In this document: positions 1 through 8,365 of the stretch, one piece after another
Position numbering within the stretch: position 1 is the stretch's first letter
Layout of the letters: every line of letters begins with the position of its first letter
Origin: Bacteroidota bacterium
GTDB lineage: Bacteria; Bacteroidota; Bacteroidia; Chitinophagales; Chitinophagaceae
Direction: 5' to 3'
DNA length: 44,527 bases
NCBI GenBank assembly: GCA_018267615.1
Contig: JAFDYD010000029.1
Span: forward strand, 1 to 44,527
The notes under the pieces: generated by a model
Database searches by the model: none
Seen by the model: the letters and a program-made list of their open reading frames with translations, nothing else
What the model was told of the DNA's origin: nothing
Made by a program: the position numbers and the translations under genes

Positions 1-92
1 CTCTGCGTGCTCTGCGCGAAATACAACTGGATTTTTACACTGATCCACTATCAAAACCTGATAGTTTCTTAACTTAGAAAATATTTATCTAT
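1..92. repeat. Left-edge intergenic DNA with a dispersed-repeat fragment
   Basis: No gene is visible before the protease start at 93. The first 25 bases contain a duplicated CTCTGCG word (CTCTGCGTG then CTCTGCGCGAAATA). The same style of sequence appears at 23166-23298 and at 44454-44483, so this is probably the end of a dispersed repeat cut by the window edge. Confidence 0.4.
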
Positions 93-2138
93 ATGCGTTC
101 ATCCACCATACTAATCGCATTTTTATTTTCCGCCTTGCAGTCTTTTTCCCAGGCCATTCCTACCGTGGAAGAGACTCACACGATTCTAAAAAAAGAAAAG
201 CAATCTTTTGATTTTTCATTGCATCAGGGTTATACATTGACAGCCCGCATCCAGCAGATGGGCATTGACGTTAGTATCAGTATTTACAAAAAGAATGATA
301 CGGCCAGGCTCGCTTATTTTGATTCTCCGAACGGTTCATATGGCTTAGAAGTTGTGCGATTTGAAGCTATAACCGGCGGCGACTACACGCTTGTTGTGGA
401 GCCGCTGGATGACGACCCGAGTGCATCGGGCAAATATTCCATCTTTCAAAAATCTATCCGCATCATACAGCCGACACATGATACTTCTTTCTCCAGTGGT
501 TCCGGAATCGTTTTGAGTGAGCCTGGTTCGATACTGATTGAGAATCTCAGCAATCTCGGTATGATTTGGGGATTTTTGAAATACCATCATCCCGCCGTGG
601 CAGCCGGTGATTTTAATTGGGATGCCACTTTGTTCAGAATTTTGCCCAAGATTATTGCTGCGAAAACAAAAAAGGATGCGAACACCGAATTGGAAAAATG
701 GGTGGATGCAATCGGAAAACCGGAAGCTTGCAAAGCATGCACGTTGAAACCAGATAGCAGCGTACAAATATTTCCTGACTATGGCAGACTGTTTGAAAAA
801 GGAAATCTGAGCGCATCATTGGTAAAAAAATTGGACTATATCAAAGAAAATCGCAATCCGGATGACAACTATTATATAAGCTCATTTACCGGAGTGGGCA
901 ACCCGGTTTTTGATCATGAAAATCCTTATCGGAATATGACTTATCCGGATGCCGGATACAGATTGCTATCGTTATTCAGGTATTGGAACATCATTCAATA
1001 TTTTTATCCATATAAGTATGTGATCGGTGAAGATTGGAATAAAATTTTGCCGGAGTTCATCCCGGTTTTTCTGCGTGCAAAAAATGAAACTCAATATATG
1101 CTTGCCTGTTTACAGGTTATCGCGCGGATTCATGATACACATGCCGGCATTTATCCACTCAATGCGCTACGCGCATATTTTGGAAATTACGCTCCTCCGA
1201 TTCGTGCGGGATTTGTAGAAAACAAACTTGTAATCACTGGGTTTTACTCCGACAGTTTTTCAATCAGGGAAAAATTGCATGTTGGTGATATTATCAGCAA
1301 GATCAAAACTCAACCGGTAGATGAATTGGTGAAAAACACTTTATATCTTGTTTCGGCTTCAAATTTGGAAACGCAAATGAGAAACATGCCTTATGAGATA
1401 TTGAGATCGCAAAACGATTCCATTCAGTTAGAAATTCTGCGCGGTGACAAGAAATTTACAGTTTTTATTCATTGCGTTCCATCGGAAAAGATCGGCTGGT
1501 TTATGGAGTTGAATCTAGATCCAAATGACAGTAGCTATAAAATAATCGATGGAAATATTGGGTATATTTTTACGGGAAGATATCATAATTCGCAATTGCC
1601 CGCTATTCAAAAACTTTTTGAGAATACGAAAGGAATGATCATCGATATGCGAACATATCCCGGAGAATTTATGCCTTTCTCATTCGGCGCTTACATCAAA
1701 CCTTCACCCTCTCCATTTGTAAAGTTCACTACTGGCGATATTAATTATCCCGGTGTATTTCGTATGTCACCGCCATTAAGTAATGGCGATACAAATTCTT
1801 CATACTACAATAAACCTATTGTTGAGTTGGTAAACTCACTTTCTCAGAGCCAGGCGGAATATACAACGATGGCATTTCAAACGGCGCCGGATTTTACAGT
1901 GATAGGAAGTACAACGGCAGGCGCTGATGGAAACGTATCCACAATTCCGATGGTCGGAGGTTTTTCGACTTTTATCTCAGGCATAGGAGTTTTTTATCCG
2001 GATGGAACCCAGACACAACGAAAGGGAATTAAAATTGATATGATCGTAAAACCGACTATCGAAGGGATACGGAATGGAAAAGATGAATTGCTTGAGAAGG
2101 CGATCGAGATCATTAATGTAAAAGCCCGAAGGGAGTGA
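93..2138 (+). CDS. Secreted S41-family (C-terminal processing/tricorn-type) peptidase
   Basis: 681 residues. Residues 1-20 are a signal peptide (hydrophobic run ending in FSQA), so the protein is exported to the periplasm or surface. Residues about 35-120 resemble a prepeptidase-C-like beta domain. A PDZ-like stretch around 375-460 precedes a C-terminal S41 domain, which carries GNIGYIFTGRYH, GMIIDMRTYPG and the strongly S41-like IGSTTAGADGN. At the usual nucleophile position (SASASE in CtpA-type enzymes) it reads S584-Q-S586-Q-A588-E, so the canonical Ser is Ala with Ser two residues earlier. I recall the same QSQAE variant in related Bacteroidota proteins, so I do not call it broken. It is monocistronic; a GC-rich hairpin follows. 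Confidence 0.85.
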   Translation: MRSSTILIAFLFSALQSFSQAIPTVEETHTILKKEKQSFDFSLHQGYTLTARIQQMGIDVSISIYKKNDTARLAYFDSPNGSYGLEVVRFEAITGGDYTLVVEPLDDDPSASGKYSIFQKSIRIIQPTHDTSFSSGSGIVLSEPGSILIENLSNLGMIWGFLKYHHPAVAAGDFNWDATLFRILPKIIAAKTKKDANTELEKWVDAIGKPEACKACTLKPDSSVQIFPDYGRLFEKGNLSASLVKKLDYIKENRNPDDNYYISSFTGVGNPVFDHENPYRNMTYPDAGYRLLSLFRYWNIIQYFYPYKYVIGEDWNKILPEFIPVFLRAKNETQYMLACLQVIARIHDTHAGIYPLNALRAYFGNYAPPIRAGFVENKLVITGFYSDSFSIREKLHVGDIISKIKTQPVDELVKNTLYLVSASNLETQMRNMPYEILRSQNDSIQLEILRGDKKFTVFIHCVPSEKIGWFMELNLDPNDSSYKIIDGNIGYIFTGRYHNSQLPAIQKLFENTKGMIIDMRTYPGEFMPFSFGAYIKPSPSPFVKFTTGDINYPGVFRMSPPLSNGDTNSSYYNKPIVELVNSLSQSQAEYTTMAFQTAPDFTVIGSTTAGADGNVSTIPMVGGFSTFISGIGVFYPDGTQTQRKGIKIDMIVKPTIEGIRNGKDELLEKAIEIINVKARRE

Positions 2139-2200
2139 TTTTTTGCTTCATACAAAAGAAACAAAACTGAATATCTAACGTCTTTCAATATACGCCTTCC

Positions 2201-2231
2201 CCCGTCGGCGGTCGAAGACCCCGACGGCGGG
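2201..2231. terminator. GC-rich hairpin after the S41 peptidase
   Basis: GGTC-GAA-GACC forms the inner stem, GTCGG/CCGAC the middle stem with one bulged C, and CCC/GGG the outer pairs. It lies between the peptidase and the LuxR-type gene and is much richer in G+C than the flanks. There is no T-tract, so it may be a stable structural or REP-like element rather than an intrinsic terminator. Confidence 0.45.
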
Positions 2232-2321
2232 CACAATAACTACCGGATTTAGATCCACGTCGAATTCCAGGGCGACAATACCAGCATTTACGTAACGACA
2301 AATTTTTTGGACATTTGCATC

Positions 2322-2801
2322 ATGCCAGCTAACAAAAGCCTTTTGAGAAAACACAAAGCAATAATACTGTACGGTATCAGTCTGGCTTTTTTACTTTTTC
2401 TACTGAGATGGCTTGAACTTCGGTTTATCATATTTCGACATTCCTTTGAGATTTATATCGGATTCATCGCACTCATTTTTACGGCATTGGGCATTTGGCT
2501 CGCCTTAAAACTTTCAAAACCAAAAATTGAAACTGTTGTCGTCGAAAAAGAAGTATATGTGACGAGAAATGAAAATTTTGTTTTGAATAAGGCGCTTGTC
2601 GCCCGACTTGAAATAAGTAAACGAGAGTTGGAGATATTGAATTTATTGGCGCAGGGACACAGTAACCAGGAAATTGCTGCAAAACTTTTCGTTTCTTTAA
2701 GCACCGTCAAAACACATCTTCAAAATCTTTTTGAAAAGTTAGAAGCGAAAAGAAGAACGCAAGCGGTTGAAAAAGCAAGAAGGCTGAACCTCATCCCTTA
2801 A
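2322..2801 (+). CDS. Membrane-tethered LuxR-type HTH regulator
   Basis: About 159 residues from the ATG at 2322. An in-frame TTG at 2307 would add five residues, but the ATG gives a normal positively charged start (MPANKSLLRKHK). Two hydrophobic helices (about residues 11-33 and 39-61) are followed by a short charged linker. A C-terminal LuxR/GerE HTH occupies about residues 95-155, with the hallmark SKRELEILNLLAQGHSNQEIA and LSTVKTHLQNLFEKL. There is no receiver domain, so activation cannot be by Asp phosphorylation of this polypeptide. It is followed by DUF4199 and VOC genes on the same strand, an arrangement I recall from other Bacteroidota. Its targets are unknown, but the downstream genes are the obvious candidates. 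Confidence 0.8.
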   Translation: MPANKSLLRKHKAIILYGISLAFLLFLLRWLELRFIIFRHSFEIYIGFIALIFTALGIWLALKLSKPKIETVVVEKEVYVTRNENFVLNKALVARLEISKRELEILNLLAQGHSNQEIAAKLFVSLSTVKTHLQNLFEKLEAKRRTQAVEKARRLNLIP

Positions 2802-2929
2802 AATCTCATACCTTGATGTGAAAATAAGCGGTACAACTAGTCCTTATTAACGCCGCATAAAAAAATAGCCGAAAGTATGAGCGGAAAAAGCTTTGCAATC
2901 TCCACATTTGCACCAGCAAAAATAAAAAA

Positions 2930-3457
2930 ATGAAAAAGACCATTATCGTCTACGGACTCATAGCAGGCATTATTGTTTCTACGCTAATGCTGATTTCAGT
3001 AAATGGCTTGAGCCATCTTGAAGCCAAGGTTAGTTATAACACCAGTTTGATCATCGGGTATGCCTCAATGCTCATTGCCTTTTCATTGGTTTTTGTTGGC
3101 ATTCGCAATTATAGAGATAAATATAATGGAGGGATTATCAGTTTTGGGAATGCCTTTAATATCGGGATCCTGGTTGTTTTAATTGCTTCTACTATTTACG
3201 CGATAGCCTGGGTGATTGACAGCTCTTTTTTTATGTCCGATTTTGCGGAAAAATATTCGGCACGTATGGTTGCCGAATTGAAAGCAAACGGAGCAAGCCA
3301 AATTGAAATAGACAAGCAAACAAAAGAAATGGCGAATTATATCAGTATGTCTAAAAATCCTTTCTTTAATGCGATGATGGCTTATGTAGAAATTTTACCA
3401 GTCGGGTTGGTTGTAACACTTATCTGTTCATTCATTTTAAAAAGAAAAACACGATAA
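2930..3457 (+). CDS. DUF4199-domain integral membrane protein
   Basis: 175 residues with four predicted transmembrane segments: about 5-26, 40-58, 74-96 and 150-170. The loop between the third and fourth is charged and rich in Lys and Glu (VAELKANGASQIEIDKQTKE). Length, helix layout and the central NYRDKYNGGIISFGNAF segment match DUF4199, a Bacteroidota family of unknown function. The gene is 128 bp downstream of the LuxR-type gene and runs the same way. No enzymatic motif is visible. The start is the ATG followed by AAAAAGACC, which gives a typical short positive N-terminus. Confidence 0.8.
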   Translation: MKKTIIVYGLIAGIIVSTLMLISVNGLSHLEAKVSYNTSLIIGYASMLIAFSLVFVGIRNYRDKYNGGIISFGNAFNIGILVVLIASTIYAIAWVIDSSFFMSDFAEKYSARMVAELKANGASQIEIDKQTKEMANYISMSKNPFFNAMMAYVEILPVGLVVTLICSFILKRKTR

Positions 3458-3488
3458 ATTCAAAAGTGTTCCAGTTTGATTTTTCGAA

Positions 3489-3612
3489 AGGTGGAAGGTA
3501 TGGGGTGTAGGGCATGGCGGAGTTTATTTTACGTCACGGTTTTTATTTTTCATCCAAGGCAACTTTATTAATTAACAGCGCTGCCATACCATACACCCCA
3601 TACCTTCCACCT
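3489..3612. repeat. 124-bp inverted-repeat element, copy 1 (upstream of VOC gene)
   Basis: The ends are a perfect 20-bp inverted repeat: AGGTGGAAGGTATGGGGTGT at 3489-3508 and its complement at 3593-3612. The arms continue inward imperfectly (GGCATGGCGG against CGCTGCCATACC). Outside, a further 10-bp arm pair GTTTGATTTT (3474-3483) and AAAATCAAAC (3615-3624) extends the palindrome. A second copy of identical length lies at 4076-4199; by hand count about 99 of 124 positions match without gaps. There is no coding capacity, so it looks like a MITE or a structured-RNA-type repeat. Confidence 0.8.
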
Positions 3613-3666
3613 CTAAAATCAAACCGAGAAACTACCATAAATTCAACACACCTAATAATAACAACA

Positions 3667-4044
3667 ATGAAAAAAGTAACAGGCATTGGAGGCATTTTTT
3701 TCAAATGCAAAGACCCCAAAAAAATGAAAGAGTGGTATAAAACGCATCTTGGTTTAGATACCAACGATTATGGAGCCACTTTTGAGTGGAAGGATATGAA
3801 TGACTCCACCAAGAATGGTTCTACAACGTGGGGACCATTTTCCGAGACAACGAAATATTTTGAACCTTCCACAAGAGACTTTATGATTAATTATACAGTC
3901 GCTGATTTGGACGCACTGGTGGGAGAACTAAAAAAAGAAGGTGTAACAATTGTCGACAATATTCAAACGTATGATTACGGAAAGTTTGTTCATATCCTCG
4001 ACATCGAGGGAAACAAAATTCAATTGTGGGAACCGATGGGGTAG
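3667..4044 (+). CDS. VOC (glyoxalase/bleomycin-resistance/dioxygenase) fold protein
   Basis: 125 residues from the ATG at 3667 (MKKVTGIGGIFFKCKD). The open frame extends upstream to 3514, but that extension lies inside the 124-bp repeat and has no VOC character, so I reject it. The sequence shows the beta-alpha-beta-beta-beta layout of a VOC module: GGIFFKCKDPKKMKEWYKTHLGL at the N-terminus and the C-terminal half ending GKFVHILDIEGNKIQLWEPMG. In that last motif the Glu is the usual metal-ligand position. Substrate unknown. It may form a unit with the upstream LuxR-type and DUF4199 genes, although a repeat element intervenes. Confidence 0.8.
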   Translation: MKKVTGIGGIFFKCKDPKKMKEWYKTHLGLDTNDYGATFEWKDMNDSTKNGSTTWGPFSETTKYFEPSTRDFMINYTVADLDALVGELKKEGVTIVDNIQTYDYGKFVHILDIEGNKIQLWEPMG

Positions 4045-4075
4045 GGATTTAAATACGGTGAATTTATTTTTTGGG

Positions 4076-4199
4076 AGGTAGAAGGTATGGGATGTCGAGT
4101 ATGGTAGCGCTTATTTTACATCACTGGTTTTATTTTTCACCGAAGGTAACTTTAGTAATCAACAACCCTGCCATGCACTACACCTCCTACCTTCTACCT
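4076..4199. repeat. 124-bp inverted-repeat element, copy 2 (downstream of VOC gene)
   Basis: Same length and orientation as the element at 3489-3612. The outer arms are AGGTAGAAGGTATGGGATGT and, at the right end, CTACACCTCCTACCTTCTACCT. Relative to copy 1 the fifth base changed G to A, and the opposing base in the right arm changed C to T, so that pair is preserved (covariation). Three other arm positions now mismatch. It lies in the convergent gap between the VOC gene and the minus-strand lipoprotein gene. Confidence 0.8.
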
Positions 4200-4239
4200 T
4201 TATAAAAATTTAATGAACCGATTGTTGCATTTGGCCAAC

Positions 4240-4698
4240 CTATATTTCTCTTTTGTAAACATATGGTGGCGGCGTCACTCCATTCGAAGGAGCCAGTTGA
4301 ACCGTTATCTCGTTATGATCACTCGTATTATAAGTGATCGTGCCGGTTGTGTTTGCCGTATTCGCGTTGCCATTTCCGTATTTAAAAATTCCGTTACAAG
4401 TGTAGGAATTACCATTTGAAGCCACCACGATGTTGCTCAATATCACCTCCCCGCTTGAAAAATTATAAGATGGAGAACCGATTTTGGTGATAGTGCCCTT
4501 GGCACTATTGGAATTAATATTCATTCTGATGGTGTCGCCATTGGTGCCGCCCCAGGCAGGATTAAACCAGCTGCCGGCAAGCAGAACGAGTGTTACCGGA
4601 TTGTTCGAAGAAGGTGAAGAAGAACTTTTCGAACATGAAGAATTTACAACAAAGGAAAAAATAAATATTCCCGCGAAAAACATTTTTGCCATTTTCAT
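4240..4698 (-). CDS. Small lipoprotein of unknown function
   Basis: 152 residues. Lipoprotein signal: MKMAKMFFAGIFIFSFVVNSSC with the lipidated Cys at about residue 22, followed by a Ser-rich tether (SKSSSSPSSNNP) and a Trp/Gly/Asn-rich body (LLAGSWFNPAWGGTNGDTIRM). The short beta-strand-like pattern resembles small lipocalin-like lipoproteins, but I recognise no defined family. It converges with the VOC gene and has no partner on its own strand. Codon use resembles its neighbours. Confidence 0.7.
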   Translation of the reverse strand: MKMAKMFFAGIFIFSFVVNSSCSKSSSSPSSNNPVTLVLLAGSWFNPAWGGTNGDTIRMNINSNSAKGTITKIGSPSYNFSSGEVILSNIVVASNGNSYTCNGIFKYGNGNANTANTTGTITYNTSDHNEITVQLAPSNGVTPPPYVYKREI

Positions 4699-4838
4699 TT
4701 TACGTTGGTTTTATGGTGTTTTTAATATTTAGCAAAAATTCCATTTAAATATATTTCCCGGAATACTTAATTTGTGGTAGGTCACATGTAGTAGTGCGCC
4801 TGCATATTTTTCCAATTCTGAAAATAATCGTTCGATAC

Positions 4839-6809
4839 ATGAGAGGAACGGCAAAAACAATGTTGGTTTGTTGCCTCCTGTTGGCAATGTGTTTTGCTAC
4901 TGCGCAAACCCATGTCATAGACAGCTTGCGCAATAAAATGTGGGTAGAAAGTAACCCCGCTGCTAAATTGCAACTGCTCATCACGCTTTGCGAACAACAT
5001 CAGAGCATCAATAAAGATTCGTTATATCAGTATGCGCTGCTTGCGCAGGATCTGTCACAACGGGAAAAAAATAAAAAAAATAAAGCGCTTGCTGATCTTA
5101 TCCTGATCAACAGTTATCTGCGCATAGGCAATACCGATAGCGCAATGGAATTGACAGACGCCGGATTGCTCACCAATACACTAAATAACCCAGACTCACG
5201 CGACATATATTTCAAGTTAACTGCGCTTAAGGCCGACTGTTATGGTGATGCTTCCGATTATAAAAATGCGCTTTCTACCTTATACCGGCTTGTAGGGGAA
5301 GCAGAACCTTTGCACGATTCCCTGGTGCTGGCAAAAAATATGAGCACCATCGGCGTAATCAATTACAATTTAGACCATGTGCCGGATGCATTCAGTTGGT
5401 ATTTTAGGGGATTGTCGTACATCACAGATGATCCGCGTTACAACGCGGCAGCAGCGGTGTTGTACATAAACCTCGCCGAAACATATCGGTGGATGCAGCA
5501 AACAGATTCGGCAGAATATTATATCAACAAAGCGATCCCACGCTGCCGGCAAATAGAAAATCTTTTCTTCCTCGCAAATGCAGCCCGCATCCAGGCCAAT
5601 ATCTACAAAGAAAAAAAACAATATGACCTGGCAGAAAAAACAATGATGGAATGCATACAGATCAGAGAACGCACAGAGGGTAAATTGATTTTATCCAACG
5701 AACAACTTGCTCTTGCCGGCATTTTTATGCATTCCGGAAAAACGGATAGCGCCATCGCCATATTGACGAACGCGTTGCTGAAATATGACAGCACGATCAA
5801 GTCTGACCGGCAATATCAAAAAAAGGGGAACGAAGCGGATGCTATGAAAATCGCATACTATCAAAACCTCGCGAAATGTTACCAGTTGAAAGGTGACGCA
5901 GCAAATTATCAGCAAATGCTGGAGAAGATCATTGCAGCCAAAGATGCATTCTATGAAGCCAATTCAGCCCGGGCCATTGCAGAATTGCAAACAAAATATG
6001 AAACGCAAAAAAAGGAAAGTACCATCATCAAGCAAAAACTTGCGATCACACAAAAAAATTACCTGTTCTATGGATTATTGATTATTCTCTCTTTATTACT
6101 GGCGTTGTTTTGGTTGTTGTTTAAGAACTATGAGCGCCGGCAAGCGCAAAAAATGAAGATGGCCATCGAAGAAGAAAAAAGAATTGCAGCCGAGTCGATT
6201 TTGGATGCGGAAGAACAGGAGCGCAGGCGCATTGCGGCTGACCTGCATGATAATATTGGGGCCTATGCTTCCGCAATACATGCTGATGTGGAAAAAATAT
6301 CGGATCATGGTATTGAGAAAAACGCAATCGCTCTTCAAAATCTGCAACAACATTCAAAAGAAATTATCAATTCGCTCAGGGATACAATCTGGGTACTCAA
6401 TAAAGATACCATTACTATAACGGGTATCAGTGACCGAATAAAAACTTATATCAGCAAATTGCGGCCCAGTTACGGAGGCATTATGATTTCCGTAAACGAG
6501 GAAATAAAAAACGATATGCGCATCAGTTCGCGGAACGCTTTGAATATATTCCGTATTGTTCAGGAGGCATTGCACAATGCACTCAAGCATAGCGGCGCTT
6601 CTATCATAACGGTTTTTATAAAAAGCAACACATCCATTGATATCAAAATAGAGGATAACGGTAAAGGCATGAATGGTGAAACGAATCACACCGAAGGTAA
6701 TGGATTGCTCAATATGAAAGCAAGGGCCGTCGAGGCAAACATGCTGCTTGAAATCGAAAGTCAAGTGGGAGTGGGCACTGCGCTTCTGTTGCGGCTTACT
6801 ACAAATTAA
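4839..6809 (+). CDS. TPR-containing sensor histidine kinase (HisKA_3/HATPase)
   Basis: About 656 residues from the ATG at 4839. A GTG at 4794 in the same frame is possible, but the ATG start gives a clean signal peptide (MLVCCLLLAMCFATAQ). The N-terminal periplasmic part (about residues 30-395) is built of TPR-like helical repeats. A transmembrane segment (NYLFYGLLIILSLLLALF) and a coiled coil follow. The HisKA_3 dimerisation domain holds the phospho-acceptor His470 in ADLHDNIGA, and the HATPase domain holds N-box QEALHNALKHS, G1 EDNGKGM and GNGLLNMKARA. It is the cognate partner of the LuxR-type response regulator just downstream. Signal unknown. Confidence 0.9.
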   Translation: MRGTAKTMLVCCLLLAMCFATAQTHVIDSLRNKMWVESNPAAKLQLLITLCEQHQSINKDSLYQYALLAQDLSQREKNKKNKALADLILINSYLRIGNTDSAMELTDAGLLTNTLNNPDSRDIYFKLTALKADCYGDASDYKNALSTLYRLVGEAEPLHDSLVLAKNMSTIGVINYNLDHVPDAFSWYFRGLSYITDDPRYNAAAAVLYINLAETYRWMQQTDSAEYYINKAIPRCRQIENLFFLANAARIQANIYKEKKQYDLAEKTMMECIQIRERTEGKLILSNEQLALAGIFMHSGKTDSAIAILTNALLKYDSTIKSDRQYQKKGNEADAMKIAYYQNLAKCYQLKGDAANYQQMLEKIIAAKDAFYEANSARAIAELQTKYETQKKESTIIKQKLAITQKNYLFYGLLIILSLLLALFWLLFKNYERRQAQKMKMAIEEEKRIAAESILDAEEQERRRIAADLHDNIGAYASAIHADVEKISDHGIEKNAIALQNLQQHSKEIINSLRDTIWVLNKDTITITGISDRIKTYISKLRPSYGGIMISVNEEIKNDMRISSRNALNIFRIVQEALHNALKHSGASIITVFIKSNTSIDIKIEDNGKGMNGETNHTEGNGLLNMKARAVEANMLLEIESQVGVGTALLLRLTTN

Positions 6810-6860
6810 GTATTGAACTCGAATGGAAAAATATTCATAATTGTAAACGAAATAGATCAT

Positions 6861-7541
6861 ATGAACAAACCATGGCGGGTAGGATTGGCAGATGATAAAT
6901 CGGTAAACAGGACTAGCATTGCCGATAAAATAAAACAATTTGACGATCTTGATTTGTGTTTCATAGCTGTCAATGGCAACGATTGCCTGGAGCAGTTAAA
7001 AGGATTGCCGCCAGCAAAAATGCCGCAGGTTATATTTATGGATCTTGAGATGCCCGACATGGATGGCGTGCAAACCATTTATCTCGCGCGCGCTTTGTAT
7101 CCGGAGATTTATTTTATTGTGTTGACTGTTTTCGACGACGATGACAAAATATTTGAAGCCATCAAAGCCGGTGCACATGGATATCTTTTAAAAGACGAGC
7201 ATGCAGTAACGCTGCACAATGCAATCACCAATGTGATGGAAAATGGCGGCGCACCAATGAGTGCAGCGATCGCACGCAAAACATTGAGTCTGCTGAGCCG
7301 CTCGGATATGCCATTGCCTGCAAAAAATACAGACACCGAAATGCTTGATACGCTGCTCACAGAAAGAGAAAAACAAATACTCCTGCATACCATCAATGGA
7401 TCCGATGCAAAGCAAATTGCCGGGCTATTGAACATCAGTCCGCTCACCATCCGCAAGCATATTTCGAATGTATACCACAAACTGCATGTGAATAGCAAAG
7501 CACAAGTGATATCACTGGCCCATAAGAACAAGTGGGTGTAA
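6861..7541 (+). CDS. NarL/FixJ-type response regulator (receiver + LuxR HTH), system 1
   Basis: 226 residues from the ATG at 6861. A TTG at 6813 would add 16 residues, but the ATG aligns with the start of the paralogue at 7620-8291. The receiver domain (about 1-125) has acidic pair DD near residue 10, phospho-acceptor Asp61 in FMDLEMPDMDG and conserved Lys in GYLLKDE. The C-terminal HTH reads LTEREKQILLHTINGSDAKQIA and SPLTIRKHISNVYHKLHV. It is encoded 51 bp after the TPR kinase, so the two form a kinase-regulator operon. It is strikingly similar to the convergent regulator next door. Confidence 0.9.
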   Translation: MNKPWRVGLADDKSVNRTSIADKIKQFDDLDLCFIAVNGNDCLEQLKGLPPAKMPQVIFMDLEMPDMDGVQTIYLARALYPEIYFIVLTVFDDDDKIFEAIKAGAHGYLLKDEHAVTLHNAITNVMENGGAPMSAAIARKTLSLLSRSDMPLPAKNTDTEMLDTLLTEREKQILLHTINGSDAKQIAGLLNISPLTIRKHISNVYHKLHVNSKAQVISLAHKNKWV

Positions 7542-7550
7542 ATGAGAAAG

Positions 7551-7607
7551 AGAGTGGAGAGCGAAGAGGGTACAATCCGTCGCTCTCCGCTCTTCACTCT
7601 CCGCTCT
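7551..7607. terminator. Imperfect inverted repeat between convergent response-regulator genes
   Basis: The 18-bp arms at 7551-7568 and 7590-7607 pair with two mismatches (AGAGTGGAGAGCGAAGAG against CTCTTCACTCTCCGCTCT). It lies exactly in the 78-bp gap between two convergent stop codons and is well placed as a bidirectional terminator. The arms are built from repeated GCTCTCC/CACTCTCC words, so it may belong to the dispersed-palindrome class seen elsewhere in the window. Confidence 0.6.
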
Positions 7608-7619
7608 GTTTCCCCACTC

Positions 7620-8291
7620 TTATATCAGTCCGCCTTTTGTCGCAATCTTAATCGCCTGGGCTTTTGAAGTGACGTGAAGCTTGTGGTAAATATTTGCGAT
7701 ATGCTTTTTCACAGTGTGACTGCTGAGAAATAATTTTTGTGCGATTTGTTTATAACCGTAACCATCTACGGTGAGTTTTAGTATTTCCGTTTCGCGATCG
7801 GATAGAGCATAATCATATTTCTCGGCATTTTCTTTTTGCATTTTCGGAATGGTTGCATTCATCAGCAGGTCGAGGGTTTTTCGTGCGATGCGTGGACTCA
7901 TTGGTGCGCTGCCTGATTCAGAAAGCTGCACGATGCAATCCACGATCAAAGAAGCTTTTTCATTCTTCAGTAAATAGCCGTCCGCGCCGGCTTTGATGGC
8001 CTCGAATATTTTGTCATCGTCGTCGAAAACAGTGAGCATCAAAAAATGCATCTCCGGGTACAAAACTTTTGCGGTCTGTACCGTTGCGATGCCGTCCATC
8101 TCAGGCATTTCAATATCCATTAAAATAACAGCGGGCCTTTTGTCAAAATCGAGCGCTTTCATTTGATCGAGGAAATCTTTTCCGTTCGAGGCAGTAAGCG
8201 TCACGTTGATATCATCAGAAAAATTTAATCTTTCCGAAAACATCAATCGATTCTGCGATTTGTCATCCACTATTCCGATAGGTATTTTCAT
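7620..8291 (-). CDS. NarL/FixJ-type response regulator (receiver + LuxR HTH), system 2
   Basis: 223 residues. Receiver: acidic pair in GIVDDKSQ, phospho-acceptor Asp59 in LMDIEMPEMDG, and conserved Lys in GYLLKNE. HTH: LSDRETEILKLTVDGYGYKQIA and SSHTVKKHIANIYHKLHVTSKAQ. Long stretches are shared with the convergent regulator (LTVFDDDDKIFEAIKAGA, IARKTL), showing recent paralogy. It is encoded downstream of the Y_Y_Y kinase on the same strand with a gap of about 75 bp, so it is the likely partner of that kinase. Confidence 0.9.
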   Translation of the reverse strand: MKIPIGIVDDKSQNRLMFSERLNFSDDINVTLTASNGKDFLDQMKALDFDKRPAVILMDIEMPEMDGIATVQTAKVLYPEMHFLMLTVFDDDDKIFEAIKAGADGYLLKNEKASLIVDCIVQLSESGSAPMSPRIARKTLDLLMNATIPKMQKENAEKYDYALSDRETEILKLTVDGYGYKQIAQKLFLSSHTVKKHIANIYHKLHVTSKAQAIKIATKGGLI

Positions 8292-8365
8292 AATGATCGG
8301 TCTTACAATTTTAGGAATTAATCATTCGATACAAATAACTCTTTTGGGTTATTTTCCCATACCGC

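Noticed and set aside
2307..2321. TTG start for the LuxR-type regulator
   Set aside because: It adds only five residues; the ATG at 2322 is a better start codon with a typical charged N-terminus.
3514..3666. N-terminal extension of the VOC reading frame
   Set aside because: It runs through the 124-bp inverted-repeat element and has no VOC-like sequence; the ATG at 3667 gives a normal N-terminus.
4794..4838. GTG start for the TPR kinase
   Set aside because: It would place 15 extra residues before a clear signal peptide that begins after the ATG at 4839.
6813..6860. TTG start for response regulator 1
   Set aside because: The ATG at 6861 aligns with the start of the paralogous regulator and puts the acidic pair at the normal position.
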